A DNA stretch of 64,000 bases from Nitratidesulfovibrio termitidis HI1 (GCF_000504305.1 NZ_KI632512.1:4170775-4234774), one strand, 5' to 3'; counted from the stretch's first letter, positions 23,166-32,086 are shown. A program made the numbers and translations. Notes: generated by a model not told the origin, from the letters alone.

Positions 23166-24026
23166 GTGTCCGACCTTATCCGCATCAGCATCGTCATTGC
23201 CGCCGATTGTCCCGAAGACCTTGAAACCGTCGACGCCGTCCTGGCCCTTGCCGTGCCTTTCGGCTGGGAAGAGGAAAGCCTGCCCGACGGTTCCGTGCGC
23301 CTGCGCGTGCACACCGACAACCCCGCCTTCTGCGAGCAGCTTCTGGCCACCCTGCGCGCCGAACTGCCGCGCGCCGAGGTGACCCGCGATTCCGTGCCCG
23401 ATACCGACTGGACCCTGGCCTGGCGCGATTTCTTCACGCCCGTGCCCTGCGGCACGCACTTCATGGTCATCGCCCCGTGGATGATCGACACCGTTGACCT
23501 TGAAGGCCGCACCCCCATCGTCATCGAGCCCAAGACCGCCTTCGGCACCGGGCATCATCCCACCACCGCCCTGTGTCTCGGCGCCGTCTCCGAGCTTGCC
23601 GCGTCCGGTCGACTGCGGTCCGGTCTGCGCTTTCTCGACCTCGGCACCGGCTCCGGCATCCTTGCCATCGGCTGCGCCAAGCTGGGCATGACCGGCGTGG
23701 CCACCGACATCGACATGCTGGCCGTGGAAAACGCCGAGGAAAACCGCGTCATCAACGCCGTGGCTCCCGCCATCGACGTGCGCCTCGGCAGCACCGATGC
23801 TGCACAGGGCGAACGCTATGACGTGCTGCTCGCCAATATCCTCGCCCAGCCCCTGAAAGACCTTGCCCCGGATATCCTCGGCCTGCTGGCCCCCGGCGGG
23901 TGCCTCGTGCTCTCCGGTCTGCTCGCCGTGCAGGCCGACGGCGTGGAAGCCGTCTACACCAGCCTCGGCATGCCCCCCGCACGCCGCCGCGTGGAAGGCG
24001 AATGGGCCGCCTTGATCTGGGAGTAG
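23166..24026 (+). CDS. prmA: Ribosomal protein L11 methyltransferase
   Basis: This 286-aa SAM-dependent enzyme trimethylates ribosomal protein L11. The C-terminal Rossmann domain shows the PrmA landmark FGTGHHPTTALCL, then motif I RFLDLGTGSGILAIG and motif IV-like DVLLANILAQPL. The N-terminal 120 residues form the L11-recognition part. GTG at 23166 is used; it is four bases after the permease stop. Its attachment to an amino acid transporter operon is unusual and probably incidental. Confidence 0.9.
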   Translation: MSDLIRISIVIAADCPEDLETVDAVLALAVPFGWEEESLPDGSVRLRVHTDNPAFCEQLLATLRAELPRAEVTRDSVPDTDWTLAWRDFFTPVPCGTHFMVIAPWMIDTVDLEGRTPIVIEPKTAFGTGHHPTTALCLGAVSELAASGRLRSGLRFLDLGTGSGILAIGCAKLGMTGVATDIDMLAVENAEENRVINAVAPAIDVRLGSTDAAQGERYDVLLANILAQPLKDLAPDILGLLAPGGCLVLSGLLAVQADGVEAVYTSLGMPPARRRVEGEWAALIWE

Positions 24027-24066
24027 GGAAGCGAAGAGAAAGCAACTCGGAGAAATGAAGTTTTTT

Positions 24067-24105
24067 CGGGGGAAGGGACCCTTTGGAAAGGGTCTCCTTC
24101 CCCCG
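24067..24105 (+). terminator. Long terminator of the prmA operon (conserved family)
   Basis: CGGGGGAAGGGACCCTTT pairs with AAAGGGTCTCCTTCCCCCG. It begins 40 bases after prmA. It is followed by AACCCCCATCCCCCC and AAACTTTTTAATT; the upstream AAGTTTTTT can pair with this AAACTTTTT, adding an outer stem. It belongs to the family at 11274, 12599, 35049 and 35217. Confidence 0.85.
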
Positions 24106-24215
24106 AACCCCCATCCCCCCAAACTTTTTAATTGGGTGGGAGAGCCGGAGAGTTTCAACGCCGCGTTGCTCAGCGAGTGCCGTGGCGTTTTTGTTGGACA
24201 AAGTTGTGTCTTCCC

Positions 24216-24258
24216 TGAAAGGGGTGCAGGGGGCTATGCCCCCTGCCCGCCGGAGGCG
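24216..24258. repeat. GC-rich palindrome in the prmA-glycosylase intergenic region
   Basis: GTGCAGGGGGC and GCCCCCTGC flank a TAT loop, followed by CGCCGGAGGCG and a TAAAAAAG run. The 347-bp gap 24027-24373 holds this, the terminator above and an AT-richer stretch (24262-24310) that may carry the promoter of the next gene. No gene was seen. Confidence 0.5.
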
Positions 24259-24373
24259 TAAAAAAGACACGACCTACTGCCAGAGGCATACAAAAAACGT
24301 TCATATACAGCCCTCGGAACAGAGATGCGCCATCGGTTGCGGGGCATGCGCGATGAGGCTAGGGTGTCGGCCT

Positions 24374-25045
24374 ATGCGAGGGAAACGGGAACGCCTGTTG
24401 CGCGAGATGTACGCGGCCATGCACGCCCGGCTGGGCCCCAGCGGCTGGTGGCCGGGCGAGACGCCGCTGGATATCTGCGTGGGCGCGGTGCTGACGCAGA
24501 ACACCGCGTGGACCAACGTGGAAAAGGCCATCTACCGCCTGCGGGATGCGGGCGCGCTGGCCAGCGGCCAGACGCTGCTGTCCCTGCCCGAGGCGGAACT
24601 GTCGGAACTGATCCGTCCGGCGGGGTTCTTTCGGCTGAAGGCGGTGCGGCTGCGCAACCTGCTGCGCTTTCTGGACGATGCCTGCGGCTTCGACTTCGGC
24701 GTGCTGGCCGGGCAGGAACTGGACGAATTGCGTCCCCGCCTGCTCAAGGTGTCGGGCATCGGGCCGGAAACGGCGGATTCCGTCCTGCTGTACGCCGTGG
24801 GGCTGCCCACCTTCGTGGTGGACGCCTACACCCGTCGCATCCTGCACCGGCACGCCATGGTGCCGGACGACATCCCCTACCACGACCTGCGCGACGTGTT
24901 CATGGACGTGCTGGACCCGGACGTGCCCCTGTACAACGAATACCACGCCCTCATCGTGCGGGTGGCCAAGGACTGGTGCCGCGCCCGCGCGCCGCGTTGC
25001 GCCGACTGCCCCCTGTGCCCCTTCCTCGACGGCGGAGTGGCCTGA
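24374..25045 (+). CDS. HhH-GPD DNA glycosylase (endonuclease III-like, variant active site)
   Basis: This protein of about 223 aa belongs to the endonuclease III superfamily of base-excision glycosylases. The helix-hairpin-helix is LLKVSGIGPETADSVLLYA, and the catalytic Asp is in PTFVVDAYTRRI. The position of the beta-lyase lysine of E. coli Nth (GRKTAN) is Glu here (GPETAD), so a monofunctional glycosylase, as in the MagIII group, is expected. The C-terminal cysteines read CRARAPRCADCPLC, spacing 6-2-2 rather than the usual 6-2-5, so the iron-sulfur cluster may be altered or absent. The start is uncertain: 24374 or 24353. It ends three bases before the EnvC-like gene. Confidence 0.8.
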   Translation: MRGKRERLLREMYAAMHARLGPSGWWPGETPLDICVGAVLTQNTAWTNVEKAIYRLRDAGALASGQTLLSLPEAELSELIRPAGFFRLKAVRLRNLLRFLDDACGFDFGVLAGQELDELRPRLLKVSGIGPETADSVLLYAVGLPTFVVDAYTRRILHRHAMVPDDIPYHDLRDVFMDVLDPDVPLYNEYHALIVRVAKDWCRARAPRCADCPLCPFLDGGVA

Positions 25046-25048
25046 GCC

Positions 25049-26458
25049 ATGCGCCCGTTCCGGCTTGCGTTTTCACTGCTGCGGGCGGCTGCCGCCGGTG
25101 CCGGACGGATTGCCGAAAGGGCTGACGGACAGCCTGCCGGATTGATTGCCGGATTGACTGACGGACGGGCTGCCGGACGTCTGGGCGCGGCGGCGTGCTG
25201 TCTGTTGTGCCTTGCGCTTGCCTTGGCCGGGTGGCTGGCGGTGCGGCCAGAGCCGTTGCTGGCGGCCACGTCCGGCTCCATCGGCAAGGCGGGTCCGGTC
25301 AGGCCCGCTCCAGACAGGACGGACAGGACGGACAGGGCGGATGATGCGGATGGCGGCAAGGGGGGGCGGCAGCGCCAGGAAGCGCGCGGCAAGGCCGCAC
25401 CCGTGGGGCAACTGACCACGGAAGAAGACATCCGCAAGGCGTTGCAGGCCCAGCAGAGCCGCCTGCGCGCCCGGCAGGAGAGCATCACCAAGCTTTCGGT
25501 GCAGGAGCGCGCCCTGAATACCGATCTTGCCATGGCCGAAGACCGCATCACCGCGCTGGAAGCCAAGGTGGCCCGCCAGGAACAGGAACTGGTCCAACTG
25601 GAGGCCGCCGCCACCGACGTGCGTGCCGCTTACGAGCGGCTGGCCGCCGAGCGTTCCCGCACGGAAGCCTCGCTTTCCGGGCTGCTGCAACTGCTCTGGC
25701 CGTTGTACATGCGGCAGAAGGGGGTGGGCGCGCGCGACCTGACAGATTGGCGCATGGCCGAGCGTGATTACGCCTGGACGCAGGAAATCTACAAGGTCAT
25801 CGGCGAGCGCCAGCAGGAACTGCACGGTCAGGAAACCGCCATGGCGGATGCCCTGACCCGGCGTGAGGCCTTGTCCGAGCAGGTGCGCAAGCAAGTGGAG
25901 GCGCTGGGGGCGGACCGTTCGAAGCTGCTGGCCGACAAGCAGCGCTTCCGTCAGTCGTTGTCGTCCGTGCGCCAGCAGCGCGAAGACGCCGAGGCGGAAC
26001 TGGCCGATCTTTTCGAGATGATCCAGACCCTCAATGCCCGGCTGGAGCAGGCCCTGTCGCGCGGCGACATAGAGAAGCAGAAAGGTCGGCTGCCGTGGCC
26101 GGTCAAGGGACGTGTGGTGCGCCGCTATGCGCCCGAGGCCAAGCCCCCCGTGCGCGGGCTGGGCATTTCGGTGGGGCAGGGCGAGCCGGTGCGTGCGGTG
26201 GCCTATGGCCGCGTGGTGCACAACGACACCATGCGCGGGTTCGGCCGCGTCGTCATTCTGATGCACGGACAGGCCTATTATACGCTGTATGCCTTCCTGG
26301 CCGACAGCCCGTTGCGGCTGGGGCAGGAGGTGGGCGGCGGCCAGCAGGTGGGTACTGCCGGGTTCTATCCGGACGCCAATGGCCCCGGAGTCTATTTCGA
26401 ATTGCGTTTTCACCAAAAAGCCATTAACCCTGATGCGTGGCTTCTTTCAGCAAATTAG
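25049..26458 (+). CDS. EnvC-like septal factor (coiled coil + degenerate LytM/M23 domain)
   Basis: This 469-aa exported protein has an N-terminal hydrophobic segment (residues 50-66, CCLLCLALALAGWLAV) after a long Ala/Gly-rich leader encoded by short DNA repeats. A long coiled coil follows (residues 120-340, heptad-rich, QEQELVQLEAAATDV). A C-terminal M23-like domain covers residues 355-469. The zinc-binding His and Asp of active LytM enzymes are not seen at the expected places (PVRGLGISV and YFELRFHQK), so it is probably a non-catalytic activator of amidases, like E. coli EnvC. It is followed 29 bases later by ctpA, an arrangement common in proteobacteria. Confidence 0.82.
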   Translation: MRPFRLAFSLLRAAAAGAGRIAERADGQPAGLIAGLTDGRAAGRLGAAACCLLCLALALAGWLAVRPEPLLAATSGSIGKAGPVRPAPDRTDRTDRADDADGGKGGRQRQEARGKAAPVGQLTTEEDIRKALQAQQSRLRARQESITKLSVQERALNTDLAMAEDRITALEAKVARQEQELVQLEAAATDVRAAYERLAAERSRTEASLSGLLQLLWPLYMRQKGVGARDLTDWRMAERDYAWTQEIYKVIGERQQELHGQETAMADALTRREALSEQVRKQVEALGADRSKLLADKQRFRQSLSSVRQQREDAEAELADLFEMIQTLNARLEQALSRGDIEKQKGRLPWPVKGRVVRRYAPEAKPPVRGLGISVGQGEPVRAVAYGRVVHNDTMRGFGRVVILMHGQAYYTLYAFLADSPLRLGQEVGGGQQVGTAGFYPDANGPGVYFELRFHQKAINPDAWLLSAN

Positions 26459-26487
26459 CCTCTTTTCAGGCTTTCGGAGGTTTCATT

Positions 26488-27786
26488 ATGCGTGTGACGC
26501 TGTGGACGGCCACGCTGCTCATTCTCGGCGTGCTCGCCATTTCCGGCGGGGCGGCGCTGGTGCCCGACACCGTCGGTGCGGCGAGCGAGGAAGGCAAATA
26601 CGATTCGCTGAAGCGCTTCAGCCAGGTGCTCGACCTGGTGGAGCGCTATTACGTGCGCGACGTGCCCCGCAAGGACCTGATCAACGGTGCCGTCAAGGGC
26701 ATGCTGCAAGGACTGGATCCGCATTCGACGTTCCTGTCGGTGGAGGAATTCAAGGAGATGCAGGAAAGCACCTCCGGTGAATTCTTCGGCATCGGCATCG
26801 AAATTTCCAGCGAGAACGGTCAGCTCATCGTGGTGGCCCCCATCGAGGACACTCCCGCCCACAAGGCGGGCCTGAAGAGCGGCGACATCATTCTTGCCGT
26901 GGACGGCGTGCCCACGCAGGACATGACCACCCAGGAAGCGGTCAGCCGCATCCGTGGCGCCAAGGGCACCGAGGTGGAACTGTCCATCCTGCACCGCGAC
27001 GCCAAGGCGCCCGAAGTGGTGCACCTGGTGCGCGACGCCATCCCGCTCATCAGCGTCAAGTCCAAGATGCTCGAAGACGGCTACTACTGGGTGCGTCTGA
27101 CCCGCTTCAGCGAACGTACCACCGGCGAACTGGTGGATGCGCTGAAGGACGCGGGCAAGAAGGGCATGAAGGGCATCATCCTCGACCTGCGCAACAACCC
27201 CGGCGGGTTGCTGGACCAGGCGGTGAGTGTGTCCGACACCTTCCTGAAGGACGGGGTCATCGTGTCCATCCGCGGCCGTATGGAAGATGCCAGCCGCGAA
27301 TACCGCGCCAAGGCCCAGCCCGGCGACGTGACCGTACCCATGGTGGTGCTGGTCAACGCGGGTTCCGCCTCGGCCTCGGAAATCGTGGCCGGCGCCCTGC
27401 GCGACCACAACCGCGCGCTCATCCTGGGTGAACGCACCTTCGGCAAGGGGTCCGTGCAGAACGTCATCCCGCTGTCCGACGGCGCGGGCCTTAAGCTGAC
27501 CGTGGCCCTGTACTACACGCCCAACGGTCGCTCCATCCAGGCCGAGGGCATCGAACCCGACTTCGAGGTGCCCTTCGAACTGCCGCGTGAAGAAGAAAAG
27601 GCCCACCGCCTGAACATGGTGCGCGAAAAGGATCTCAACCGGCATCTCGAGAATGGTTCGTCCGGCAAGGACGCCCGCCCCGCCGCCCGCAGCGACGACG
27701 TGAAGCAGGCCCTGGAAAAGGACAACCAACTGCGCATGGCGCTGCAGTTCGTCAAGCGCCTGCCCCGCCTCAAGGACATCCAGTAG
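26488..27786 (+). CDS. Carboxy-terminal processing protease (S41A)
   Basis: This 432-aa periplasmic serine protease has an N-terminal signal-anchor (residues 1-25), a PDZ domain (FFGIGIEISSENGQ to about residue 185) and the S41 catalytic domain. The nucleophile Ser is in VNAGSASASEIVAGAL and the Lys general base in ERTFGKGSVQ. These enzymes trim C-termini of envelope proteins and cell-wall hydrolases. ATG at 26488 lies seven bases after CGGAGG. It follows the EnvC-like gene directly, which suggests joint control of peptidoglycan hydrolysis, and a hairpin follows the stop. Confidence 0.92.
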   Translation: MRVTLWTATLLILGVLAISGGAALVPDTVGAASEEGKYDSLKRFSQVLDLVERYYVRDVPRKDLINGAVKGMLQGLDPHSTFLSVEEFKEMQESTSGEFFGIGIEISSENGQLIVVAPIEDTPAHKAGLKSGDIILAVDGVPTQDMTTQEAVSRIRGAKGTEVELSILHRDAKAPEVVHLVRDAIPLISVKSKMLEDGYYWVRLTRFSERTTGELVDALKDAGKKGMKGIILDLRNNPGGLLDQAVSVSDTFLKDGVIVSIRGRMEDASREYRAKAQPGDVTVPMVVLVNAGSASASEIVAGALRDHNRALILGERTFGKGSVQNVIPLSDGAGLKLTVALYYTPNGRSIQAEGIEPDFEVPFELPREEEKAHRLNMVREKDLNRHLENGSSGKDARPAARSDDVKQALEKDNQLRMALQFVKRLPRLKDIQ

Positions 27787-27790
27787 GCGA

Positions 27791-27808
27791 ACCGCCGCGC
27801 AGGCGGCG
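27791..27808 (+). terminator. Hairpin after ctpA
   Basis: CCGCCGC and GCGGCGG flank a short loop five bases past the stop. A second hairpin with a GAAA tetraloop (27848-27869) follows; either may end transcription. Confidence 0.45.
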
Positions 27809-27847
27809 GGCTGCCGATGCTGTTGTAACGCTACACGATGAAAACCA

Positions 27848-27869
27848 GGGGCGCGGGAAACCGCGCCCC
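27848..27869. repeat. Perfect 9-bp hairpin with GAAA tetraloop
   Basis: GGGGCGCGG and CCGCGCCCC enclose GAAA. It is immediately followed by three 10-bp direct repeats of the type CATGTCGGGA (27872-27901). There is no U tract. Its role is unknown; it could be an RNA stability element in front of the deacetylase gene. Confidence 0.6.
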
Positions 27870-28002
27870 TGTCATGTCGGGACATGTCGGGACATGCCGG
27901 GAACTGCCGGTCATGTCACCCCCGTACGGTTGTATCCGTACCGCCGCCCGGACACTTGCTCCGGACCGCACGACATGTCCCAGGCATGGAGCAGGAGAGT
28001 GC

Positions 28003-29661
28003 ATGGCAGGGGAGAAGAACCCTGGGAAGAAGACCCCCCGCAAGGATGACGCCAAGGGGGGCGCGGGACGCAAGCCCGCCCAGACGGGCAAATCCGACAA
28101 GGCTGGCAAATCGGCAAAGCCGTCGAAATCCTCCGGAACACGGCGTTCCGGCGGCAAGCGTGGCAAGCCCACCCTGACGCCGCTGGTGGCTCGGGCCGTG
28201 CTGGCCATTTGCGTGGCCGCCACGCTGCTGGTGATGCTGCTGTTCGTGTTCGGCTCGCCCGTGAAGCAGTTCATGGACAGTGGCGCGCGCAAGCCCGCCG
28301 TGGCCGAGCGGAGCGACAGGAAGCCCCCGCAGCCCCAAACGCCCCGAACGCCACAGTCCCCGCAGGCGCAACAGAAGCCGCAGAAGGGCGATGCGAAGCG
28401 CGACGAGCAGTCCGAGCTGCCCCAGCTTCCCCAGTTTCCGCAGCTGCCCCAAACTCCGGTGGGCGATGCGCCCAAGGGCGAGATTGCAACCGATGCGGCA
28501 AAAGGGGACGCGGCGGGGGGGACCGAGCCCGATGCGCCGCCGCCTGTCCAGCCCGAACGCGCGGCCAACGGCAAGCCCGCTCCCAACGGCACTCGTGAAG
28601 CGGACGGCGAAGTCCGCCAGCCGGTGACCCCCGGCAACCTGCCCTACGAGGAAACCCTGGACGCCCCCGTGGAAGCTGGCGTGAAGCAGGTGGACTACGC
28701 GCTGGTCCAGACCGTGACCCGCCTGGGCCTCGGACGCGACCGGCTGCGCCTGGCCTCCATAGAGAATCGCCAGGCCAAGGGGCAGACCTTCCATTTCCAG
28801 CGCATGGAAATGCGCCTGGACGGCGCGCCCGACCGCTTCGTGCAGACCCTGAGGGAAACGCTGGCCGCGTGGTCCGACACCGCCAGCGTCGAGCAGCGGG
28901 CCGACGACCTGCTCATCGTCACCGTGGACGGCCTGCCCACCCATGAGATTTCACTGCTGCTCTACGAGGGCGCGCCGCCCCCGTTGGCGGTGAAGCCGGG
29001 CGGGGCACGCCTTGCCATCGTCATCGACGACATCGGCGAAAGCATGTCCGCCGCGCGCGACCTGGCCGCCCTGGACTACCCGGTGACCTTCTCCGTCTGG
29101 CCGCGCAGTTCGCACGCCCGTGAGGCGGCGGCGCTTGCCCACAAGGCCGGGCGCGAGGTGATGATCCACCTGCCCATGGAGCCGGTGCGCTACCCGCAGG
29201 TAAAGCCCGGCCCCGGCGCCATCCTGTCCGGTCAGCAGCCGGAGGAAATGGCCGCGCTGGTGCGCGACGCCGTGCGCCGCGTGCCCTACGCCGTGGGGCT
29301 GAACAACCACATGGGCTCGCGGGCCACCCAGAACGCGGCGGCCATGCGCACCGTGTGCGAGACCCTTGACGGCACCGGCATGTTCGTGCTCGACAGCATG
29401 ACGCATCCTGCATCGAAACTGTACTTCGAGGCGAAGCGCGCGGGACTGCCCGCCTACAAGCGGAACGTGTTCCTCGACGTCATCGCCGACAAGCGCAACA
29501 TCATGTTCCAGTTGGACAAGGCGGCCCGCATCGCGCAGGCCGAGGGGCAGGCCATCGCCATCGGCCACCCCCTGCCGGAAACCGTGGCCGCGCTTAAGGA
29601 GTGGGCGCGGACGCGGGATCGCACGGTTACCATTGTGACCGTCCGGCAGCTTTCCCACTGA
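28003..29661 (+). CDS. Membrane-anchored divergent polysaccharide deacetylase (YibQ family)
   Basis: This protein of about 552 aa has a cytoplasmic Lys/Gly-rich N-terminus and one transmembrane segment near residues 65-85 (VLAICVAATLLVMLLFVF). A low-complexity Pro/Gln linker follows (repeats such as LPQLPQFPQLPQ). The C-terminal domain of about 220 residues starts LAIVIDDIGESMSAAR and belongs to the divergent polysaccharide deacetylase (DUF610/YibQ) family. Conserved positions include IHLPMEP, LNNHMGSRAT and IGHPLPETV. In many proteobacteria such genes follow envC and ctpA, exactly as here, supporting a role in cell-wall processing; the substrate is unknown. ATG at 28003 has CAGGAGA upstream. 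Confidence 0.85.
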   Translation: MAGEKNPGKKTPRKDDAKGGAGRKPAQTGKSDKAGKSAKPSKSSGTRRSGGKRGKPTLTPLVARAVLAICVAATLLVMLLFVFGSPVKQFMDSGARKPAVAERSDRKPPQPQTPRTPQSPQAQQKPQKGDAKRDEQSELPQLPQFPQLPQTPVGDAPKGEIATDAAKGDAAGGTEPDAPPPVQPERAANGKPAPNGTREADGEVRQPVTPGNLPYEETLDAPVEAGVKQVDYALVQTVTRLGLGRDRLRLASIENRQAKGQTFHFQRMEMRLDGAPDRFVQTLRETLAAWSDTASVEQRADDLLIVTVDGLPTHEISLLLYEGAPPPLAVKPGGARLAIVIDDIGESMSAARDLAALDYPVTFSVWPRSSHAREAAALAHKAGREVMIHLPMEPVRYPQVKPGPGAILSGQQPEEMAALVRDAVRRVPYAVGLNNHMGSRATQNAAAMRTVCETLDGTGMFVLDSMTHPASKLYFEAKRAGLPAYKRNVFLDVIADKRNIMFQLDKAARIAQAEGQAIAIGHPLPETVAALKEWARTRDRTVTIVTVRQLSH

Positions 29662-29789
29662 CTTCAAGCGAGCCTTCCGCCCGTTGGCGTCGTCAAGCTT
29701 CGCCTGCCATGTCGGTCGAATACGATAAGAGTATACTCCCTCATGGCAGGCTCGCTTTCCTCGCCAACGAACGGAAATCTCGCTTGAAG
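29662..29789 (+). repeat. Long palindromic 3'-end element, copy 1 (nested inverted repeats)
   Basis: The element begins on the base after the deacetylase stop. It consists of three nested inverted repeats: outer CTTCAAGCGAG/CTCGCTTGAAG (29662, 29779), middle CCGCCCGTTGGCG/CGCCAACGAACGG (29677, 29762) with a 2x2 CC/AA mismatch, and inner GCCTGCCATG/CATGGCAGGC (29702, 29742). A 30-base loop contains GTATAC. The same inner and middle sequence recurs at 32221-32459, also after a stop codon, but with different outer arms. There is no U tract, so it is not an ordinary terminator. Confidence 0.85.
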
Positions 29790-29862
29790 GTACCGCACGC
29801 GCGGCTCGTCCTCCTTGCCGGAGAACGAAATCTCCGCTGCGTGGCGGGTGCGTACACATAGA
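29790..29862. repeat. Degenerate partial copy of the palindromic element
   Basis: The segment 29803-29839 (GGCTCGTCCTCCTTGCC and onward to CTCCGCT) aligns with the right arm of copy 1 at 29749-29784 with a few changes. It is enclosed by GTACCGCAC and GGTGCGTAC, which again form an imperfect stem. The rest of the gap to ndk (29863-29998) shows only a ribosome site at 29988. Confidence 0.5.
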
Positions 29863-29998
29863 CTGAAACCGCAAGTGAGTGAGGCGGTTTCGATCCACTG
29901 TGCGCACCTGATGGCATGTCCCCTGTACGGGCGCGGGTGAACTGTTCCGTTGCCGCCCGCGCCGCAACCGCAACCCTTGCAGTATCCGGAGGAAATGA

Positions 29999-30418
<420 letters not shown>

Positions 30419-30422
30419 CGCA

Positions 30423-31241
30423 ATGGGCACTGGAGGCGCCGTTCTCGGCTGCATCGGCTGCGGCAACATGGGGGCCGCCATCCTGCGCGGTCTTTCGGGC
30501 CGCGTGGGGCTTTCCCTGCTGGGGTACAATCCCACGCCCGCCAAGGTGCTTGCGCTGGCGGACGCTGGCGTGCGCGCCATGCCCGACGCCGCCGCGCTGG
30601 CCGCACAGGCCGACGTGGTGCTGCTGGGGGTGAAGCCGTATCTGGTGCCCGACGTGCTGCGCGCCATCGCGCCGTCGCTCACGCCGGGCAAGGTGGTGGT
30701 GTCCATCGCCTCCGGCGTGTCCATCGCGGCCATGAAGGCCGCCATTGCGGACGCGGGCGGTCCCGAATGTGCTGTTGTACGCGTCATGCCCAACACCCCC
30801 GCCATGGTGGGCAAGGGCGTGTATGCGCTGTGCTTCGAAGACCCGGCACTGGATGCGCCCCGGCGTGATCTGGTGCGCGGACTGTTCGAATCCATAGGCA
30901 CCGCCATCGTGCTGCCGGAAGCCAAGTTCACCGCCTTTACGGCGGTGGTGGGCTGCGGCCCTGCCTATGTCTTCTACTTCATGGAGGCAGTGACCGAGGC
31001 GGCCGTAACGTTGGGGTTCACCCGGCAGGACGCCACGGAACTGGTCAAGGGCCTGTTCTCCGGCTCGGTGACGCTGGCAGAGCAGTCCGGCACGCACCTT
31101 TCGGTGCTGCGCGAACAGGTCTGCTCGCCTGCGGGCAATACCATTGCCGCCATGAACCAGTTGGACCGTGAGGCCGTGCGGGGCCGCATCATGGATGCGG
31201 TACTGGCGGCCTACACGCGCGGGCTGGAAATGGAGAAGTAG
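30423..31241 (+). CDS. proC: Pyrroline-5-carboxylate reductase
   Basis: This 272-aa enzyme reduces pyrroline-5-carboxylate to proline with NAD(P)H, the last step of proline synthesis. The N-terminal nucleotide loop is IGCGNMGAAILRG (GxGxMG), and VMPNTPAMVGKG and the C-terminal signature region around SPAGNTIAAMNQLD are present. It starts four bases after the ndk stop without its own strong ribosome site, which suggests translational coupling. A clear terminator follows at 31321. Confidence 0.95.
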   Translation: MGTGGAVLGCIGCGNMGAAILRGLSGRVGLSLLGYNPTPAKVLALADAGVRAMPDAAALAAQADVVLLGVKPYLVPDVLRAIAPSLTPGKVVVSIASGVSIAAMKAAIADAGGPECAVVRVMPNTPAMVGKGVYALCFEDPALDAPRRDLVRGLFESIGTAIVLPEAKFTAFTAVVGCGPAYVFYFMEAVTEAAVTLGFTRQDATELVKGLFSGSVTLAEQSGTHLSVLREQVCSPAGNTIAAMNQLDREAVRGRIMDAVLAAYTRGLEMEK

Positions 31242-31320
31242 CGGGGCATCCGGCCTTGCACTTGCCGAGACTCCTCGGCCTTCCCCGGCCTTGTGGCGTG
31301 GAAGGGCCATGGAACGCACA

Positions 31321-31353
31321 ATCCCCCGTCGCGGCAACGCGGCGGGGGATTTC
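31321..31353 (+). terminator. Terminator of the ndk-proC operon
   Basis: ATCCCCCG-CGCG pairs with CGCG-CGGGGGAT around GCAA, followed by TTTCTG. It lies 80 bases after proC and faces the convergent toxin gene. Confidence 0.8.
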
Positions 31354-31463
31354 TGCGTTTGGAGAATGGCGTGGCGGCGGAGTGCCAGAGCGTGGGGGGC
31401 CCGCACCTTGGGGAGACAAGCGGCAAGGGCCAACCCGAACGGAGCGGACAGTACAGGCGCGGT

Positions 31464-31859
31464 TCATTCGTCGCCGTTGCCGTCAGGCACGCTCCAGCGG
31501 CGCAGCCAGGCGGCCAGTGCCTCTTGCGGCACATCGCCCCGGCCCAGCCGTTCGAAGACCAGAATCCTGTCGCGCGGCGGGGCGTGGCAGGCCTTGCCGT
31601 GCAGGCGCAGGAACAGCATGGCGATGACGTAGGCGGTGCGCTTGTTGCCATCCACGAAGGGGTGGTTGCGCGCGATGCCAAAGGCATAGGCAGCGGCAAG
31701 ACCGAAGATGTCCGGCGCGTCATAGTTGGCCAGTTGCTTCGGGCGCGACAAGGCGCTTTCCAGAAGCCCCGTATCGCGCACACCCGTTGCGCCCCCGTGT
31801 TCATCGATCTGCCGGTCGTGGATGGCCAGCACCACGTCGGCGGGTATCCACCGGATCAT
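31464..31859 (-). CDS. Doc/Fic-family toxin of a toxin-antitoxin pair
   Basis: This 131-aa protein is a Doc (death-on-curing) type Fic-fold protein. Its core motif HPFVDGNKRTAYVIAM contains the H-F-x-D-G-N-K-R signature with the catalytic His. Doc phosphorylates EF-Tu; other Fic proteins AMPylate. The N-terminal part (IHDRQIDEHGGATGVRD, LLESALSRP) is also typical of Doc. The start ATG overlaps the antitoxin stop by ATGA, so the two are translationally coupled. The partner is AbrB-like rather than Phd-like. Confidence 0.9.
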   Translation of the reverse strand: MIRWIPADVVLAIHDRQIDEHGGATGVRDTGLLESALSRPKQLANYDAPDIFGLAAAYAFGIARNHPFVDGNKRTAYVIAMLFLRLHGKACHAPPRDRILVFERLGRGDVPQEALAAWLRRWSVPDGNGDE

Positions 31860-32086
31860 CGTTTGGCCAGTTCGCGCAGGATGTTCCGGTCTTCGCGCAT
31901 GATGTCGTCGGCAAGGCCGATCTGTTCGGCGAATTCTTCGTTGACCGGTGTCAGACGAAACCCGCCGTCCGGGGCCTCGGTGAGGTAGATGGTGTCCCCT
32001 TCGCGGACGTTCAAGCGGGCCACGGCTTCCTTCGGCAGGACCATGCCCAGTGAATTTCCCACCTTGCGTACCTTGACGGCTTGCAT
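31856..32086 (-). CDS. AbrB/MazE-type antitoxin
   Basis: This 76-aa protein has an N-terminal swapped-hairpin DNA-binding domain (KVRKVGNSLGMVLPKEAVAR followed by VREGDTIYL), as in AbrB, MazE and PemI antitoxins. An acidic C-terminal tail (NEEFAEQIGLADDIMRED) probably wraps the toxin. GGAGG precedes the ATG at 32086; the longer upstream frame is not supported. It overlaps the Doc gene by four bases, the standard antitoxin-first arrangement, and should repress its own promoter. Confidence 0.88.
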   Translation of the reverse strand: MQAVKVRKVGNSLGMVLPKEAVARLNVREGDTIYLTEAPDGGFRLTPVNEEFAEQIGLADDIMREDRNILRELAKR

